From Carpediemonas membranifera (Eukaryota; Fornicata), in contig JAHDYR010000038.1 in NCBI GenBank assembly GCA_019828565.1, positions 1,054,001 through 1,118,000 of the forward strand: DNA of 64,000 bases, written 5' to 3'. Numbering within the stretch: the first letter of the stretch is position 1; each line of letters begins with the position of its first letter. The position numbers and the translations under genes were made by a program. Positions 21,350-32,789 of this stretch are shown here, piece by piece. The notes beneath the pieces are model-generated. The model had not been told where the DNA came from, ran no database searches, and was given only the letters and a program-made list of their open reading frames with translations.

Positions 21350-22271
21350 AGAGGGATCTATCAGACGGCTCACCGAGATGATTGGCACGCCGGTCGGGCC
21401 AGTAGGCCGAGATGACCTCTATACCAACAACCGCCGAGCCGACGGAACCCTCAGAGACGAGAGAGAGCCCAGAAACAACGGCGTCCATCGGTGCGACAGA
21501 GAGCGCAGGGACGTCAGGCCTCATCATGAGGACAGAGAGCGCAGGGACGACGGGCCTCGCCGCGAGGTCAGAGGACGCTGGGAAGACGGGCCTCACCATG
21601 AGGACAGAGAGCGCAGGGACGTCAGGCCTCACCATGAGGACATGGAGCGCAGAGAGGTCAGGCCTCACCACGAGGACAGAGAGCGCAGGGACGACGGGCC
21701 TCGCCGCGAGGTCAGAGGACGCTGGGAAGACGGGCCTCACCATGAGGACAGAGAGCGCAGGGACGATCAGGGCAGAGACTCCGGAGAGAGCAGACGCCGC
21801 TCACCCCCTCATGGGACCGGCAAGAGGAGTGGCAAGGACAGGGCGGTGAGCTACACAGGGGCTGGAAAGAGGGGCAAGCTCGACGGCGACGCCCGTTACG
21901 AGGCTGGAAGCAGACAGTCGAGTGACAGCGACGCGGAGAGGGACGAACTCAGGAAGGAACTTGATGAAGCCAAGAAGCTGATTCTCGCACTCAGGGCCAG
22001 GGACAGCAGGGAGGAGGAGCAGGCGACGCCAACCCCAGCACCGGCTGACACCCAGGGAAACCAGGGTACCGGCAAGGAGCACAGGGTAGTCCGCCACAAG
22101 AAGAGGACTCGGACAAAGAGGTCTCGCAAGCCGAGACAGCTAAACCAGATGGAGCTAGTGGCCCAGATCGTGTCAACGGTGATGAAGACCATGCAGCAAC
22201 AACAGGGGATGGCAACCGAGAACCAGAGCGATGATGGCAGTGACAGTGGCAACTCAACGGAGACCGATTAA
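21350..22271 (+). pseudogene. LINE 1 ORF1, C-terminal part
   Basis: The frame continues from retroelement sequence into the LINE, so its first codons are not native. The LINE-derived part (about 305 residues) has degenerate 14-residue repeats rich in Arg, Asp and His (about 21480-21780, encoded by a matching 42-bp DNA repeat), a coiled coil, a Lys/Arg-rich nuclear-signal-like patch and an acidic C-terminus. It aligns loosely with the C-terminal 258-residue segment at 61119-61895 of LINE 2. The Maelstrom-like domain present there is missing here because of the 5' truncation. An RNA-binding role is inferred from the composition. Confidence 0.65.
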
Positions 22272-22588
22272 GCAGGGTAAAGTGGTATTCTTTGAGAGTG
22301 ATAGTGACAGTTGTGAGTTCTTTTCTTTTAATCCAACCCTGGCTCCCACCCAGGGTCCGGCATTAGCTGAAATGCACTGCCGGTGGGCTGTGGCGGCAGC
22401 CAAAGGGGGGTCACGCCAATGCGCCCCCTCCTAAGTATCCCTGCCCGAAGGTAAGGATGGTCACCAGGGTAACCCATAGTTGGCCCGCCATGGGTAACCG
22501 GAGCCGGCACGAAGGCCCCGTGACGGGACAAGGGCAGATTGCAGGGAATTTCCGAAAATTCGCAGGATAGGAAAGACGGAGTACAAGA

Positions 22589-25500
22589 ATGGAAACGATC
22601 AAGATAGCGAGCCTGAACACTGAGGGACACATCGGGAAGGGAAAGGACTTCACGGCCTCAATGGCAACGGCTATAAGGATGAAACTGAGCGACACAGATG
22701 CAGTATGCATCCAAGAAACGTGGAGGACGGCGAATACGAGGGTACACAACTTCATAGACTTCGACTACGCAATGGCAGGGAAGGAAACAGAGGAGGAGCT
22801 AGCTATGGACAACGAGAGGAGGAAGAAAGAAGCCCAAAGCCAGCGCCGAATAGATGCCCAGCTGGGCATAGCAGGGAGCAGTAGCCGGACGCCCAGGACG
22901 AGGGGTACTAGAGAAGGAGTGGGCACAATCATCAACCCAAGAGCAAGAGGGAGCTGGGACGTAGGCATCACAGATAGCTTATCAGGGAGGATACAGGTGA
23001 GCATACTCAGAACCCATAGGGACATCCTGGTGATCAACGTGTATGGCCCACCGGTCGGCCACGGAAGGGAGGAGAAGGACGAGTTCAGGGACGGAATAAG
23101 GAGCATTATGGAGATGAAAGGAGAGATGGAAACAATCATCATAGGGGACTGGAACCTCGACCCCAAAAGGATAGCCACAATGGCAAGATGGAAGGACCTG
23201 ATCAGGGACTATAAGCTGGGAGCAGTGATCCCCATGGAAGGTACCCTCACCAAGGGAACTACCACTCCGGACTTCGCGCTGGTATCATCAGGGATCAGAG
23301 GAGCAAGGATAGAAGTACTGGATGCTAGTCGACTCGGAGTCTGGGGGTCAGCCCACAACATGATAAGACTGGAATGGAGGGAACAACGGATCCAACGGAC
23401 TACAAAGAGAGAGGAAGTCCTAGACATACCGGGCGTCAGAGTGTGGAACATGAGGAAGAAGGCTGAACGCACATCAGTCAGAAGACTGCACCGTTTTAAG
23501 AGCCTGGATGAGTGGGAGGAGGATATCAGGAAGGATATGGGCGAGCCGTCAGGTCACCCAGGCAGTGGAGACAGGGAAGAGGTCATCAAAGAAAAGGTGT
23601 GGTCGGAACTCCGGCACACACCATGGACAGAAGAGGGAAACAAGACCAGAAGTGAGATCATGAAGCGTGAGCTACAGGCCTTCTGGGGAAAACGCAGGGA
23701 AGAGTGGATCCAGGACCTCAGCCGGAGCGCGAAGGAAGGATACAAAGCATCCAGGTCCATGGTGGAAGCAGCGGTAAGAAGATGGTGGTGTGAAAACCAG
23801 TTCAAGGGCATGCCAGAGAGCATACTGAAGGACGGGAAGATTACCACCAACAAGGAAGAAATAGGTAAGATCCTCCTACAACAGTATGCAGGAGTGAGCA
23901 GGGGCAGGGAACCGGAGTGGAAGGATAGAGGCAATGGAAAGAGGGAGGACGAATTTAAGGAGAGAGAAATACGAGAAGCGATCAGAAGGATAAAGAGGGA
24001 CACTGCACCGGGACCGGACCACACTACAGGGGACATGCTCAGGGACACAGATGACCAGGGGATCGCTCAGATAACTAGGCTCATGAACAGGGTATACAGG
24101 GAGGGCAAGATCCCGACAACATGGAAGCATGCTACAGTCTCGGCCATCCACAAGACAGGGAAGCCCAGAGTGAAGCCGGAGTCGTACAGACCCATCTCGC
24201 TAACACCACTACTGTATAGGGTGTATGGTAGGCTCCTGAAGAGAAGATTAGAAGCAGCCACATGGCACCTCATCCCAAGAGAGCAAGCAGGGTTCCAATC
24301 GGATAAGGACGTAATACAACAGATACAATACATCGTGCAGAGACACCAGGAAGGGGGGGAGACCACGTCGATCTTCCTAGACATAGAGAAAGCCTATGAC
24401 ACCGTCCCGAGGGACATCCTCATGGATAAGCTGCAGGGAATGGGGGTCGAAGACCACCTCATCAGGGCAATACAGAGTACACTAGAAGAGACATGGATCT
24501 CGGTGAAGGGGGCAGGGTCATGGGAGAGAACAAACAGGGGAGTGAAGCAAGGATGTGTCCTAGCGCCGACCCTGTTCGTTTTGTTCATGGCAAACTGGCC
24601 TCACCTGGTCAGGAAGAAGCATCAGGGACAAGAGTACGATATCAGGGAACCACCAACGGAGTTACCAAGAGCCCGGGACACGCTGCCGGCCACCCTAACC
24701 ATGTTCGTGGACGATACAGCGGTCACAGGGGAGAACACCGGAAAAGAGCAAGATAGTGGCGAACCTAGTCATAGAAGTTATCAAGGAGCACCTCATGAGG
24801 GCAAATGCACAAAAGAGTGAGATGATCAGTGTAGACAGGGCAGCAGTGGCGAGAGTGGGGGAGTTACCCTAATGGCAAAAGAGGAAGCTAAGTACCTAGG
24901 TCTCTGGATAGCCAGCGGAAAAGACCCACTGGCAGCCTGTATCAGAAAGAAGCGGGAGCAGAGCGAAAGGTACAAGAAGCTAGTGAGAAGAGTGGGATGG
25001 ACCAGAGGCAACATGCCGGCGCTAGCCAGCAGGCTCCTCCTCGAAGTTTACATATGGCCGAGGATAATGTTTGGAGTGGAGGTGTGGGGCTACGCAGCAG
25101 GGGGGAACAAGATATGGACGGATTGGCAGGGCATCATGGCCGGAACAGGCCCAGGTGGGGGCTCGGTCATGCGCATCTTGAACGGATGGATGGACCTGCA
25201 AGCCCACCTGGAGATGCTAGCAGTCAAGAGGATCGTGACAAGCAGGGGCCAGGATATACCAATCAGAGACAGGGTCTGGAAGGAGGGATCGATTATGTGG
25301 AAAGCCAGGGACTCAGTGAACGCACTCCTCAGAGGAACAAGAGAGGGAGCAACGAATGCAGGGAAGATAGACTTTGGTAGGGAGATGGTAAGAATGAACT
25401 GGACCAGGAGGTGCAAGAGCAAGACAGCGGTGGGGCTCATGGAAGTCCTAGGACCCAAACGTATGGGAAAGTGCATGGCGGGGAAACCGGCCATAAGTAG

Positions 25501-26015
25501 GAAGACAGGGAAGTGGCAGTCAAGGGCAGAGTGGAAAAGGATAGTGTCGGTGGCAGCGAATGTCAGCCCGTCTCCATCATCAGCGGAAAGGGGAGAAGGC
25601 CCAGAGCGAGCGCTGGCGGACCTGGCGATGGGTGAGGAACTCAAACACAAGATACAAAGGAGGTGCCCCCTGTGCACAAAGGAGAGCGAGATAGAGTTAC
25701 TGTGGCAAATAGCGAGAGAGCAGCCAAACCAAGCCAGGAAGCAGGCACTAATCAGGGAGTGGGTAAGGGGTCAGCCGCTGGGATCGGCGGCCCACATTAT
25801 GTGTGAGTGCCCAGAGGTTGAAAGAGGAGATGACTGGGAAAAGATATGGAAGACAGCTAAGGAGAGGACCAGGGAATTGCAAGTCAGAAGAGGCCCGAAT
25901 GGGAGGTGGTATGAGAAGAGGCCAATCTTAGAGGTGCAACAACTAGTGTTAACAGGGTCGGAAGAGATATGGGAAGGACTGCGAGCTGGGCTGAGAGCCC
26001 TGGCAAAGGTCTATG
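22589..26015 (+). pseudogene. LINE 1 ORF2: APE endonuclease and reverse transcriptase
   Basis: ORF2 starts at the ATG at 22589 with an AP-type endonuclease (Ile-Ala-Ser-Leu-Asn-Thr-Glu-Gly, Gln-Glu-Thr-Trp, Gly-Asp-Trp-Asn-Leu-Asp). The reverse transcriptase follows from about residue 520, with Ser-Tyr-Arg-Pro-Ile-Ser-Leu, Asp-Ile-Glu-Lys-Ala-Tyr-Asp, Lys-Gln-Gly-Cys-Val-Leu-Ala-Pro and the catalytic Phe-Val-Asp-Asp. Frameshifts near 24745 and 24870 interrupt it just after the catalytic site, and the frame then runs to 26015 (thumb and C-terminal Cys-x-Cys region). Element 2 inserted about ten codons before the stop. The architecture resembles APE-type LINEs. This copy cannot make an intact enzyme. 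Confidence 0.92.
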
Positions 26016-26090
26016 CATACTGTCAACATCCCTAGATTATCTTTGCTAAACCCTAGATTATCTTCGACCTCAAAAAGCTAGATAATCTAC
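26016..26090 (+). repeat. Left 75-bp terminal inverted repeat of element 2
   Basis: It matches the reverse complement of 46861-46935 at 74 of 75 positions by eye. Three TAGATTATCT-type decamers, the last inverted, are probably the transposase-binding sites. Confidence 0.93.
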
Positions 26091-26783
26091 GGTTGCAAGA
26101 AAAAATGAACTCGACGATGAGCCGGAGCTGGATCTTCAAAGTGGTATGGTAGTACTTGGCTATACCTAAGCAATACGCATGCGCAGTATCAAACTTTAAA
26201 TCCTGCTAGAAAAAAGTAACATAGGGACAAATTGGAATTGAGAGTTGAGACTCAAAAAACGGGCAGGGGGGAGGAAATGGTCCATAAGTACGCCTTATGG
26301 GTCGCTTCCTCCCCTCTGCCCCTTTTTTATCGCAAAATCGATTTGCCGGATTTGACACACGTTTGATGTGATCAAAATGGATTTGATAGACATGGGTCCA
26401 GATCATGCAGTTGGCCATCCTGAAGCGCTAGGGCGGTCTGCAGACCGCAGCAATGCCTCTGCTGAATGCCCTTCGCCTGACGGACAGGACGCGCGTTGAC
26501 TCTAAAGGACTGCATGTTTCGGCATTAAAAGAAGGTGTGGAATACAACGGAGTCATCGCCGAACCGCTCCGACCAAGTCGGTTATTAGGACATCGCGTTC
26601 AGACGCCCTCTGCAATTACCAAGTCAATAGATGGGAGTCGACCTGATCAGCACGTCATTTGGGGCCTCAGGTGACACTATAGCTGAGTTTGGCTGGGCGC
26701 TGCTGCGGCCATGGGCCGCTAGCGCGCTGATTGGCTCGTTTCTCCTCGTATAGCTGCCGTAGAGGTCTGATCTGAGCCTCGTT
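26091..26783. other. Left arm of element 2, non-coding
   Basis: No convincing gene. The main structure is a hairpin at about 26260-26322 whose arms are a G-rich and a C-rich tract (GGGCAGGGGGGAGGAA pairing with its near complement) around a smaller CATAAG/CTTATG stem. A short 73-residue frame at 26453-26674 has no recognisable features. Confidence 0.6.
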
Positions 26784-26833
26784 CATACTGTAAGAATGGC
26801 TAGAGTCTCCCGGGAGATACTCTGGAGATACTC
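26784..26833 (+). repeat. Left 50-bp terminal inverted repeat of element 3
   Basis: It pairs with 38079-38128, with one T/C difference at position 38. The central TCTCCCGGGAGA is itself a palindrome. Confidence 0.94.
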
Positions 26834-27119
26834 ATGTGTCAACGCTGGTCAAACCTCGCGATCCAGGCGATCTCAGACACCTCCAGAACATCTAGAAGGT
26901 AGTTATAGAAGCATAAAAGACATGTCTGGCGTCTTGAAGTATCACATGGTGTCAGTGTTGATAAAAGAGGATAACGCATTTTATGTTGTAAATGTGAAGT
27001 GCTCGTTCGAACATGGGATCTTAACAGCGGTGTTTTATAGCTAATAGCAATGCCCTCTGAAGTTTTCAGCCTCCAGTATCTTCTACTTCCGTATGAATTA
27101 ATGATTGAATCAAGAGATT

Positions 27120-27226
27120 GAGAAAATGAAGACTTCCCCACAAAAACCAAACATGGGGGGATAATCCATGGGGGTCAAGTACTATCCGTACATACTCAGG
27201 TTCTGTGGGGAAGTCTTCATTTTCTC
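27120..27226. repeat. Hairpin with 23-bp perfect arms
   Basis: Bases 27120-27142 are the exact reverse complement of 27204-27226, with a 61-base loop. It is in the untranslated left arm of element 3, about 600 bp upstream of the transposase-like gene. It may be a small embedded inverted-repeat element or a transcript structure. I see no gene between 26834 and 27800. Confidence 0.9.
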
Positions 27227-27848
27227 GCATTCGAAAAATCTGCAAAATTTTATCAACGATGAGATGGTCTTGGAAGATTGTGCTAACAACAGAGGTGTAA
27301 CTAGATCAACAAAGGATCATGGAACCCTTGGTTTGTCCTAACGCCCGAAACAGTGCCCAAAGAGCTCGTGACACAGGTGAACGCCAGAAAGAAATGAAGT
27401 TGCTCAGAGTGTACACCATATTGTCCTAGTTCCAATACTTTTTACCATTTTCTTCCAGCTGCTTTCGTTGGCGAGTTTCATTTTTTCTTACCGTTACTTC
27501 CGCAGTATCTTGCAAGATTCAGGGGGAAATTCAAATTCACTTTTCCTTTGAGGGCAAAGCAGAATTGCGCAATAACGCATCAATGGGTATGAGAAGCATA
27601 GAATACGTATAAAACTCAGTGTAGTTGCTGCTCACAACTTTTTGGAGGAAACAGAGCAGCGGAAGCCCCAAACCAAAAATCTTTCACAAACTCTTGTGAA
27701 ACTTGTGAAATGTGAAAGTGACTTCAGCAAAAATTCCTGAGCATGCACATTGTCATACAGACCTTCATTGGCACTGTCTACGACAATACTGGCCCTCCAA
27801 GGACTGCAGAGCGTATGAACTACATTCTCGCTCATACATACCTCTCCC

Positions 27849-30283
27849 TTGTTGGTATTGGCGGAAATACACAGGATCGAGGGCCGCCAGCGCCGAGAAT
27901 TCCGTGAAATCATCTTGGAAATGGCTAACCAGGGCCTATTTGCGGACATGGAGGTCGATCCGAGATTTTTCGCCGACCCGCACGACTCTCGACCCTTCTT
28001 GCGTGCAGTACGTTCCCATAGAGGAGTCGCCCCGACCTTCGATGTCTTCGTACGTGACCACGCGCGTATTGCTGTCACCCACGAACGCTTGCGGAGACAG
28101 CACGAGGTCTCAACTGAGGAAACTGACAACTACAAGCAGATTTTTGGAGCTTGTTTCTATCCTGATGTACATCAAGTCGGGTTGTAACGCAACCCATGAG
28201 CTCTTTAAGCTCATCCGTAGTCTTTCTGCGCGACTTCATATGCCAATCATCTCCAGCAAGGCTGCTGATATCTTCGTGAAGCAGTTGCAGGTCAATATCA
28301 CCAAGATCAACGGCCTGGTTGCAGCGCTGACTAGACCAGAGGTTGCTTTCTTGGGTCATCTCGTCCCTGTGGAGTCTGTCACAGTCAACACGACCTGGCG
28401 GTGGGGCAGAAATGGCACAAAGTCGAGACTCGAGTGCACCAATCGCCTAACGGTGGACGAGGGTGTCGATATCCAGCCCCTGACGGACGCGGAGAACGTC
28501 ATTGACTTCAAGTGGGAGAAGCCAATGCTTGATCTTCACTACGAGACGAGCGATGAGGCCACAAGTCATCGCCCTGAGCTCAAGCAGACCCAGGGAGTCA
28601 CCCTCGGCAAGCGGCTCAACAGCTCCACATGGGACAAGGTTGATCGAGTCTGGTTTGATGCCGTTCGTTACCTCAAGCAAGCTGTTCGCCACCCGGAATG
28701 GCTCGAGTCGGACCAGCCCAACTACGTTCGATGCAAGAATGCCCTTGGCAACAGGGTTGGAGTCACGTTTAGCCCCATGAAGATCCTACTATGGCTTGAC
28801 GGGTGGAAAGGGGGTTCTGCTGCCTTCAAGCTCCGCATCTACGACCCCACAGGCTTCACATTCCCCAACAAGATTACTCCACCTTTCCGTATAGTCGAGT
28901 ATATGGGTAGCGAGGGTGATTTGTTGATGGAAGAGTCTCTTTCTCGCGTCGAGAAGGAGATTGAGCGCCTATACACGAGTCAGATACCCATCAGAGACAC
29001 TGGTGAGGTCACGATCTTCGACCATGTCATCGTCATGGGCGATCATGCCGCCCTCCGCCACATGCTGTCCAGAAAGTCGGGCCGGCCCAACTATCCACAC
29101 CCTTGCAACACGATTTACCACAAAAGTAAGGCGCTCCACCCGATAGCAGGCCGCCATCGTCTCACCATCAAGGACAACCTGGACGATAAGACAGCATACC
29201 AGGCTGAAGTCGACGACCCGAACCGAGTTCAAGATGTACTTGCAATCTATGGCGATTTCACCAATGAACGCATGGTATTCGAGAATTGTAGTGTCATCCC
29301 TCTTGAGAAGATCGTCATATGCCCTCCATTCATGCACGACTCGCACCGTTTACTCGAGCAGGTTGCCCATATCTGTGGTTCTTTCAAGAAGCATCCCACC
29401 ACCCGCGGGTCCCGCGAGGAGATCATCCAGAATAAGCTCCTCAACCTCAAGCTTGGCCGTATGTCGTCCATGCGAAGCATCGATAGGACCGTAGGTTGTA
29501 ACGAGCAGTCGTCCGCACGTGTAAGGATGGCTGCCACGACCCAAGAGGACTACGTTGCTCTCCCTGAGTGCATTCAAGATATCATTCGGCTCATTGGCTA
29601 CCTCCAGGCCATGTACTACTCGTCCGAACCTGTGACTGACGCGGCTGTCGCGTTTCACTTCATGGCTGCCGCAGTGGCCCACCTCATTCACGTCACGATT
29701 GCGTTCATTCCTAACAAGGATAAGACTTCCATATCCCTGCTATCAAGCAGCGAAGCGAAGACGAAGGAGAAACCGTGCGCTGAGAACCTCTACAGCATCA
29801 GCAGACTCACGACGCAGCCCCTGTGCCACAAGCATCTCAAGGTGCCGCTGTTCTATATCCTAGAGGAGTACTTTGAGCGAGAGTTCATCAAGAACCAGGA
29901 GGTAGCAGCCAAGTTGCACAGGAAGGCAGTCCTTGAGGGCATTTGCTTGATCGAGCAGACAACTCTCGCGTGTTCCTTCCTGACGGGCATGCGTTCTTTT
30001 TGGTCGGCAGGACTACTCTGTCCCCCAGCTCCAGCGACTCAAGTGTGTGCGAGTTCACGACTGCTGTAAGGATGCGAAGCATTGGTTTGGTGTCCGCACA
30101 CTGACCACCGTGACCTTCGAGCCAACTCGTGAGATGATCCAGACCTTTCAGGAGACTGTTGATGAAGTGTGGGAGTTTGTAGAAGAGCATACGACGCTGA
30201 CGTGGGGTGAGGGAGGGCACGATGTCATGCAGTCTGGCGGACCATGGCATAGAGTTAGTTTGCTGCCTGTGTGGAGAGTGTAG
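27849..30283 (+). pseudogene. Large transposase-like protein (element 3, frame-broken)
   Basis: This is the homologue of the 13303-15918 protein, spread over three frames: 27849-28187 (Gln-Arg-Arg-Glu-Phe and a coiled coil), about 28150-30000, and 30047-30283 (ending with the shared Cys-Cys-Lys-Asp segment). The core has Trp-Leu-Asp-Gly-Trp-Lys-Gly-Gly (about 28790), Pro-Pro-Phe-Arg-Ile-Val-Glu-Tyr, Val-Met-Gly-Asp-His-Ala-Ala-Leu (about 29035) followed by Tyr-Pro-His-Pro-Cys, and Val-Gly-Cys-Asn-Glu-Gln. The pattern resembles RNase-H-fold eukaryotic transposases with two spaced Asp residues. The last frame change coincides with a run of five T near 30000 and is explained by one extra base. 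The first, near 28140, may be an intron or a frameshift. If neither is spliced, this copy is inactive. Confidence 0.6.
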
Positions 30284-30349
30284 CAGACAGAATTGAGGCA
30301 TCCGCGTGATATAAAGTGATGTAAGATGGTTCCGTGATAAATTCATTCA

Positions 30350-30430
30350 TTTTTCATATGTGCCACTTTTTTTCATGAATGGCACATTTCACATTTCGCA
30401 GGTTTCACAAAAGTTTGTGAAAATGAACCA
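30350..30430. repeat. Hairpin in intergenic spacer
   Basis: ATGTGCCA and TGGCACAT arms enclose a T-rich loop, followed by a CACAAAAGTTTGTG stem. Similar short stems on the themes TGTGCCA or TTTCACA lie at 27690-27720, 35355-35390 and 38003-38037, all in spacers of element 3. They may mark transcript ends. Confidence 0.7.
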
Positions 30431-30525
30431 AACGGGGAAAGAATCTTGGACAGAGGATACTCTTGCAGCCCATAAGGCTTATATACAGTACGTAAGACTT
30501 TCTGATAAGTCAGACATCATCCCCA

Positions 30526-31279
30526 GTGTCCGTACGTTTTTTTAAGCAGGACGTTGCCACGAGAGGAGTTGATGACATCGATCATCGCTTCTTCATGTTT
30601 GTTCACCCAGTGTTGCCCAGGTATTTACCCAGATTGGTTGCGATTCGTGACTGCAAGACTGATTCCATCATTTCGGCCTTGTTGCTCACGAAGGAGTCAT
30701 ACAACACCGAAGCTACTGATGAAACCCCTTCCGAGCTGCGCCAGGACTTATATGTTGTGGTTATTCGCACGGCATTCTATGCCAGGGGCAATGGTCTCGC
30801 CACGATTCTTCTTTCGGTTGCCTCTGCCGGACAGAGGATCCGCCTGCAGTGTGTAAGTTCTCTTGTGCCAGCCTACCAGCGTATGGGGATGTCCATCTCC
30901 AAGCAAAAAGTCCACGATGGAGTACCTGGATGATGCGAAACTGGTGACCATGGAGGCAACATACGGCCCGAACAAGTGGACGAAGCTCGGTGAGAGTCTC
31001 GTTGCTTGCCATGGATATGCCATGAAGTCCTGGAGGGCTCCCCCGTCCGTCGACTACGGTACGGCTTTTCACTTCTGTGGACCAGGTCCAGCCTCCCCAA
31101 AGAGAACCCAAGCCACCCAACCCACCCTGCCCACCAAGCCCTCGGACAAGCTCAACCGCTACATTAAGCGTCTGAGGAAGAGTGTTACCCCGCACCCGAC
31201 GCGCAAGAAGCAACGTGAGATAATCATCGCCCTTTACGACAGCAACCGAAGGGATTTGGTCCAAAAAGATCGTGGATAA
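30526..31279 (+). CDS. GNAT-like acetyltransferase, two overlapping frames
   Basis: The first frame (30526-30933) carries Val-Val-Ile-Arg-Thr-Ala-Phe-Tyr-Ala-Arg-Gly-Asn-Gly-Leu-Ala, matching the acetyl-CoA-binding motif A of GNAT enzymes (Arg-x-x-Gly-x-Gly/Ala). It then has Val-Ser-Ser-Leu-Val-Pro-Ala-Tyr-Gln-Arg-Met-Gly-Met, matching the last strand of that fold. The second frame (30863-31279) is displaced +1 and continues with about 120 residues ending in a Lys/Arg-rich tail. An A-run at about 30904 is a possible slip point. The ORF lacks an ATG right at its start (it opens with an alternative codon); a start near 30598 (Met-Phe-Val-His) is possible. Substrate unknown; the GNAT assignment rests on two motifs. 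Confidence 0.5.
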
Positions 31280-31402
31280 GAGATCAAAGATGCGTAAGGA
31301 TTACCAGAAAGAGAACTATTTCGAGGAAGAGTGGTACCATCTGCTGTCTGAGAAGGAAGATGAGGAAGAGAATGAAGATTAAATGAAGAAGCAGTCGATT
31401 TA

Positions 31403-32090
31403 TTACTCATTTGAGTTGACGTTAGCTGCGTGGAAGAGCAGGAGGCTCGCGTAAACGGGTATACGCAGAACATCACGAGCCTCTGCAGCGGCACGGGCAG
31501 CGTTCCTCTTCTCAATCACAGCGGCGAGGTCCTTGAAGGTCTTCGAGTGCTTCTTGAGGACAAGCTGCGGACGCTCGAAGATGAGCTTAGAGTCCTTGCG
31601 GCACACACTCTCCAGAAGGACCTCTCTGACCTTGTCGACAGAGATACCAAGCCTCTGGGCGACGAAGGCGTAAGCGCGGGGGCGGACCGACTGAGGGATG
31701 CCGTGGAACAGCTCGCGGTACTCACGGACAGTTGCCAAGAGAGGGGCTGCCATGGTCGACCTCATCTCCTTCGGCGTCCAGGCTGATGAGGGCCCTGAAG
31801 CGCTTCTCCTTGGCCTCAGAAGACTCGCCCTTGAACTGCGCCATGATCTTCTCGATGCTGTCGAGAGTACGGAACTCCGCTTCATCCCTAAGATCCTCCG
31901 GAACGAATGTGGGGAGGTCATTGGGGCGTCTGTCAACCACCTCATTGCAAATGCGGTTTCCGGTGGCGACATCGGCAGCGGAGATGCTTCCAGCAGCGTG
32001 CTCCTTCTCTAAGTAAGTAGAAATCATCTCCACAGCGTTTAGACGCTTTCTGCCCTTGCTCTTAGCAGAATTACTCCGTTTCGGAGGCAT
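31403..32090 (-). CDS. Unknown basic/helical protein, two overlapping frames
   Basis: The frame 31722-32090 starts with ATG (Met-Pro-Pro-Lys-Arg) and a Lys/Arg/Ser-rich nuclear-signal-like N-terminus, then helices. The frame 31403-31972, displaced +1, continues with a helical domain containing Arg-Glu-Leu-Phe-His-Gly-Ile-Pro and a C-terminus rich in Ala and Arg. Just upstream of the ATG, on the minus strand, is the recurrent GCATAAAGTGCAC motif (32105-32117). I do not recognise a family; a DNA-binding or structural role is only a guess. Confidence 0.45.
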
Positions 32091-32104
32091 AACGTTTCTT
32101 CAAG

Positions 32105-32600
32105 GTGCACTTTATGCTCGCAACGAAATTAGAAAACCAAACGAAGAAAGGAGAAGAGTATCGATCCTCAAACGCTGGCAAGCATGTGTATATCACTAAA
32201 AACAACATCATGAGAGCTCTGTGGCCTCGAATGGCCTGTAATAGAACCTAAACAACATCAACAATTGTAACTCGTCGAGGAAGCGTTGAGATGAACTATA
32301 AACGCGGGAATGGATCAAACAATGGATTTAAGAGTGGCATACAAGGCCAGAATACCGCAATTATCGTCCGTTGATCCACGTGACCTCCATCTTGGTCGGT
32401 ATCCAGAGAAAGCCCTTCAGACGCTCGCAACACAACATTTAGAAGACTTATCGTGAATGGCTCCTTCCATGATGGACCTTCACCTGGACATGCCATCTCT
32501 GACATGTCCAATGGTCTCCATTGAGCTCGCATTCATCCCTCTGAGCATCCGCCCCATGGTCCAATCAGATGCCCAATCAAAATTCTGCACCGAAGTGCCC
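32105..32600. repeat. Spacer containing the dispersed repeat
   Basis: About 32335-32440 match the repeat at 4127-4309 in inverted orientation (CACGTGACCTCCATCTTGG and neighbouring bases). The rest has no gene that I can support. Confidence 0.6.
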
Positions 32601-32620
32601 CGAGGACCTCCTCTGAGTTC

Positions 32621-32785
32621 ATAAGGCTCTCAGAGCCTTATACACCAATTCGAAATCGTGTATAAGGCTCTCAGAGCCTAATGAATCTCCCGCGCCGTTG
32701 CCTACTGATACTGGTCATTTTTCCGCATGGTTTATTAGGCTCTCAGAGCCTTATGAATTTTTTCATTAGGTCCTGAGAGCCTTAT
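32621..32785. promoter_or_regulatory. Four palindromic sites upstream of the OTU gene
   Basis: The palindrome TAAGGCTCTCAGAGCCTTA occurs at 32622-32640, with variants at 32661-32680, 32734-32752 and 32765-32784 (the last is degenerate). All four lie within 170 bp before the ATG at 32790, and I see no others in the window. Spaced dyads at a promoter look like operator sites for a dimeric regulator. Confidence 0.6.
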
Positions 32786-32789
32786 AATC

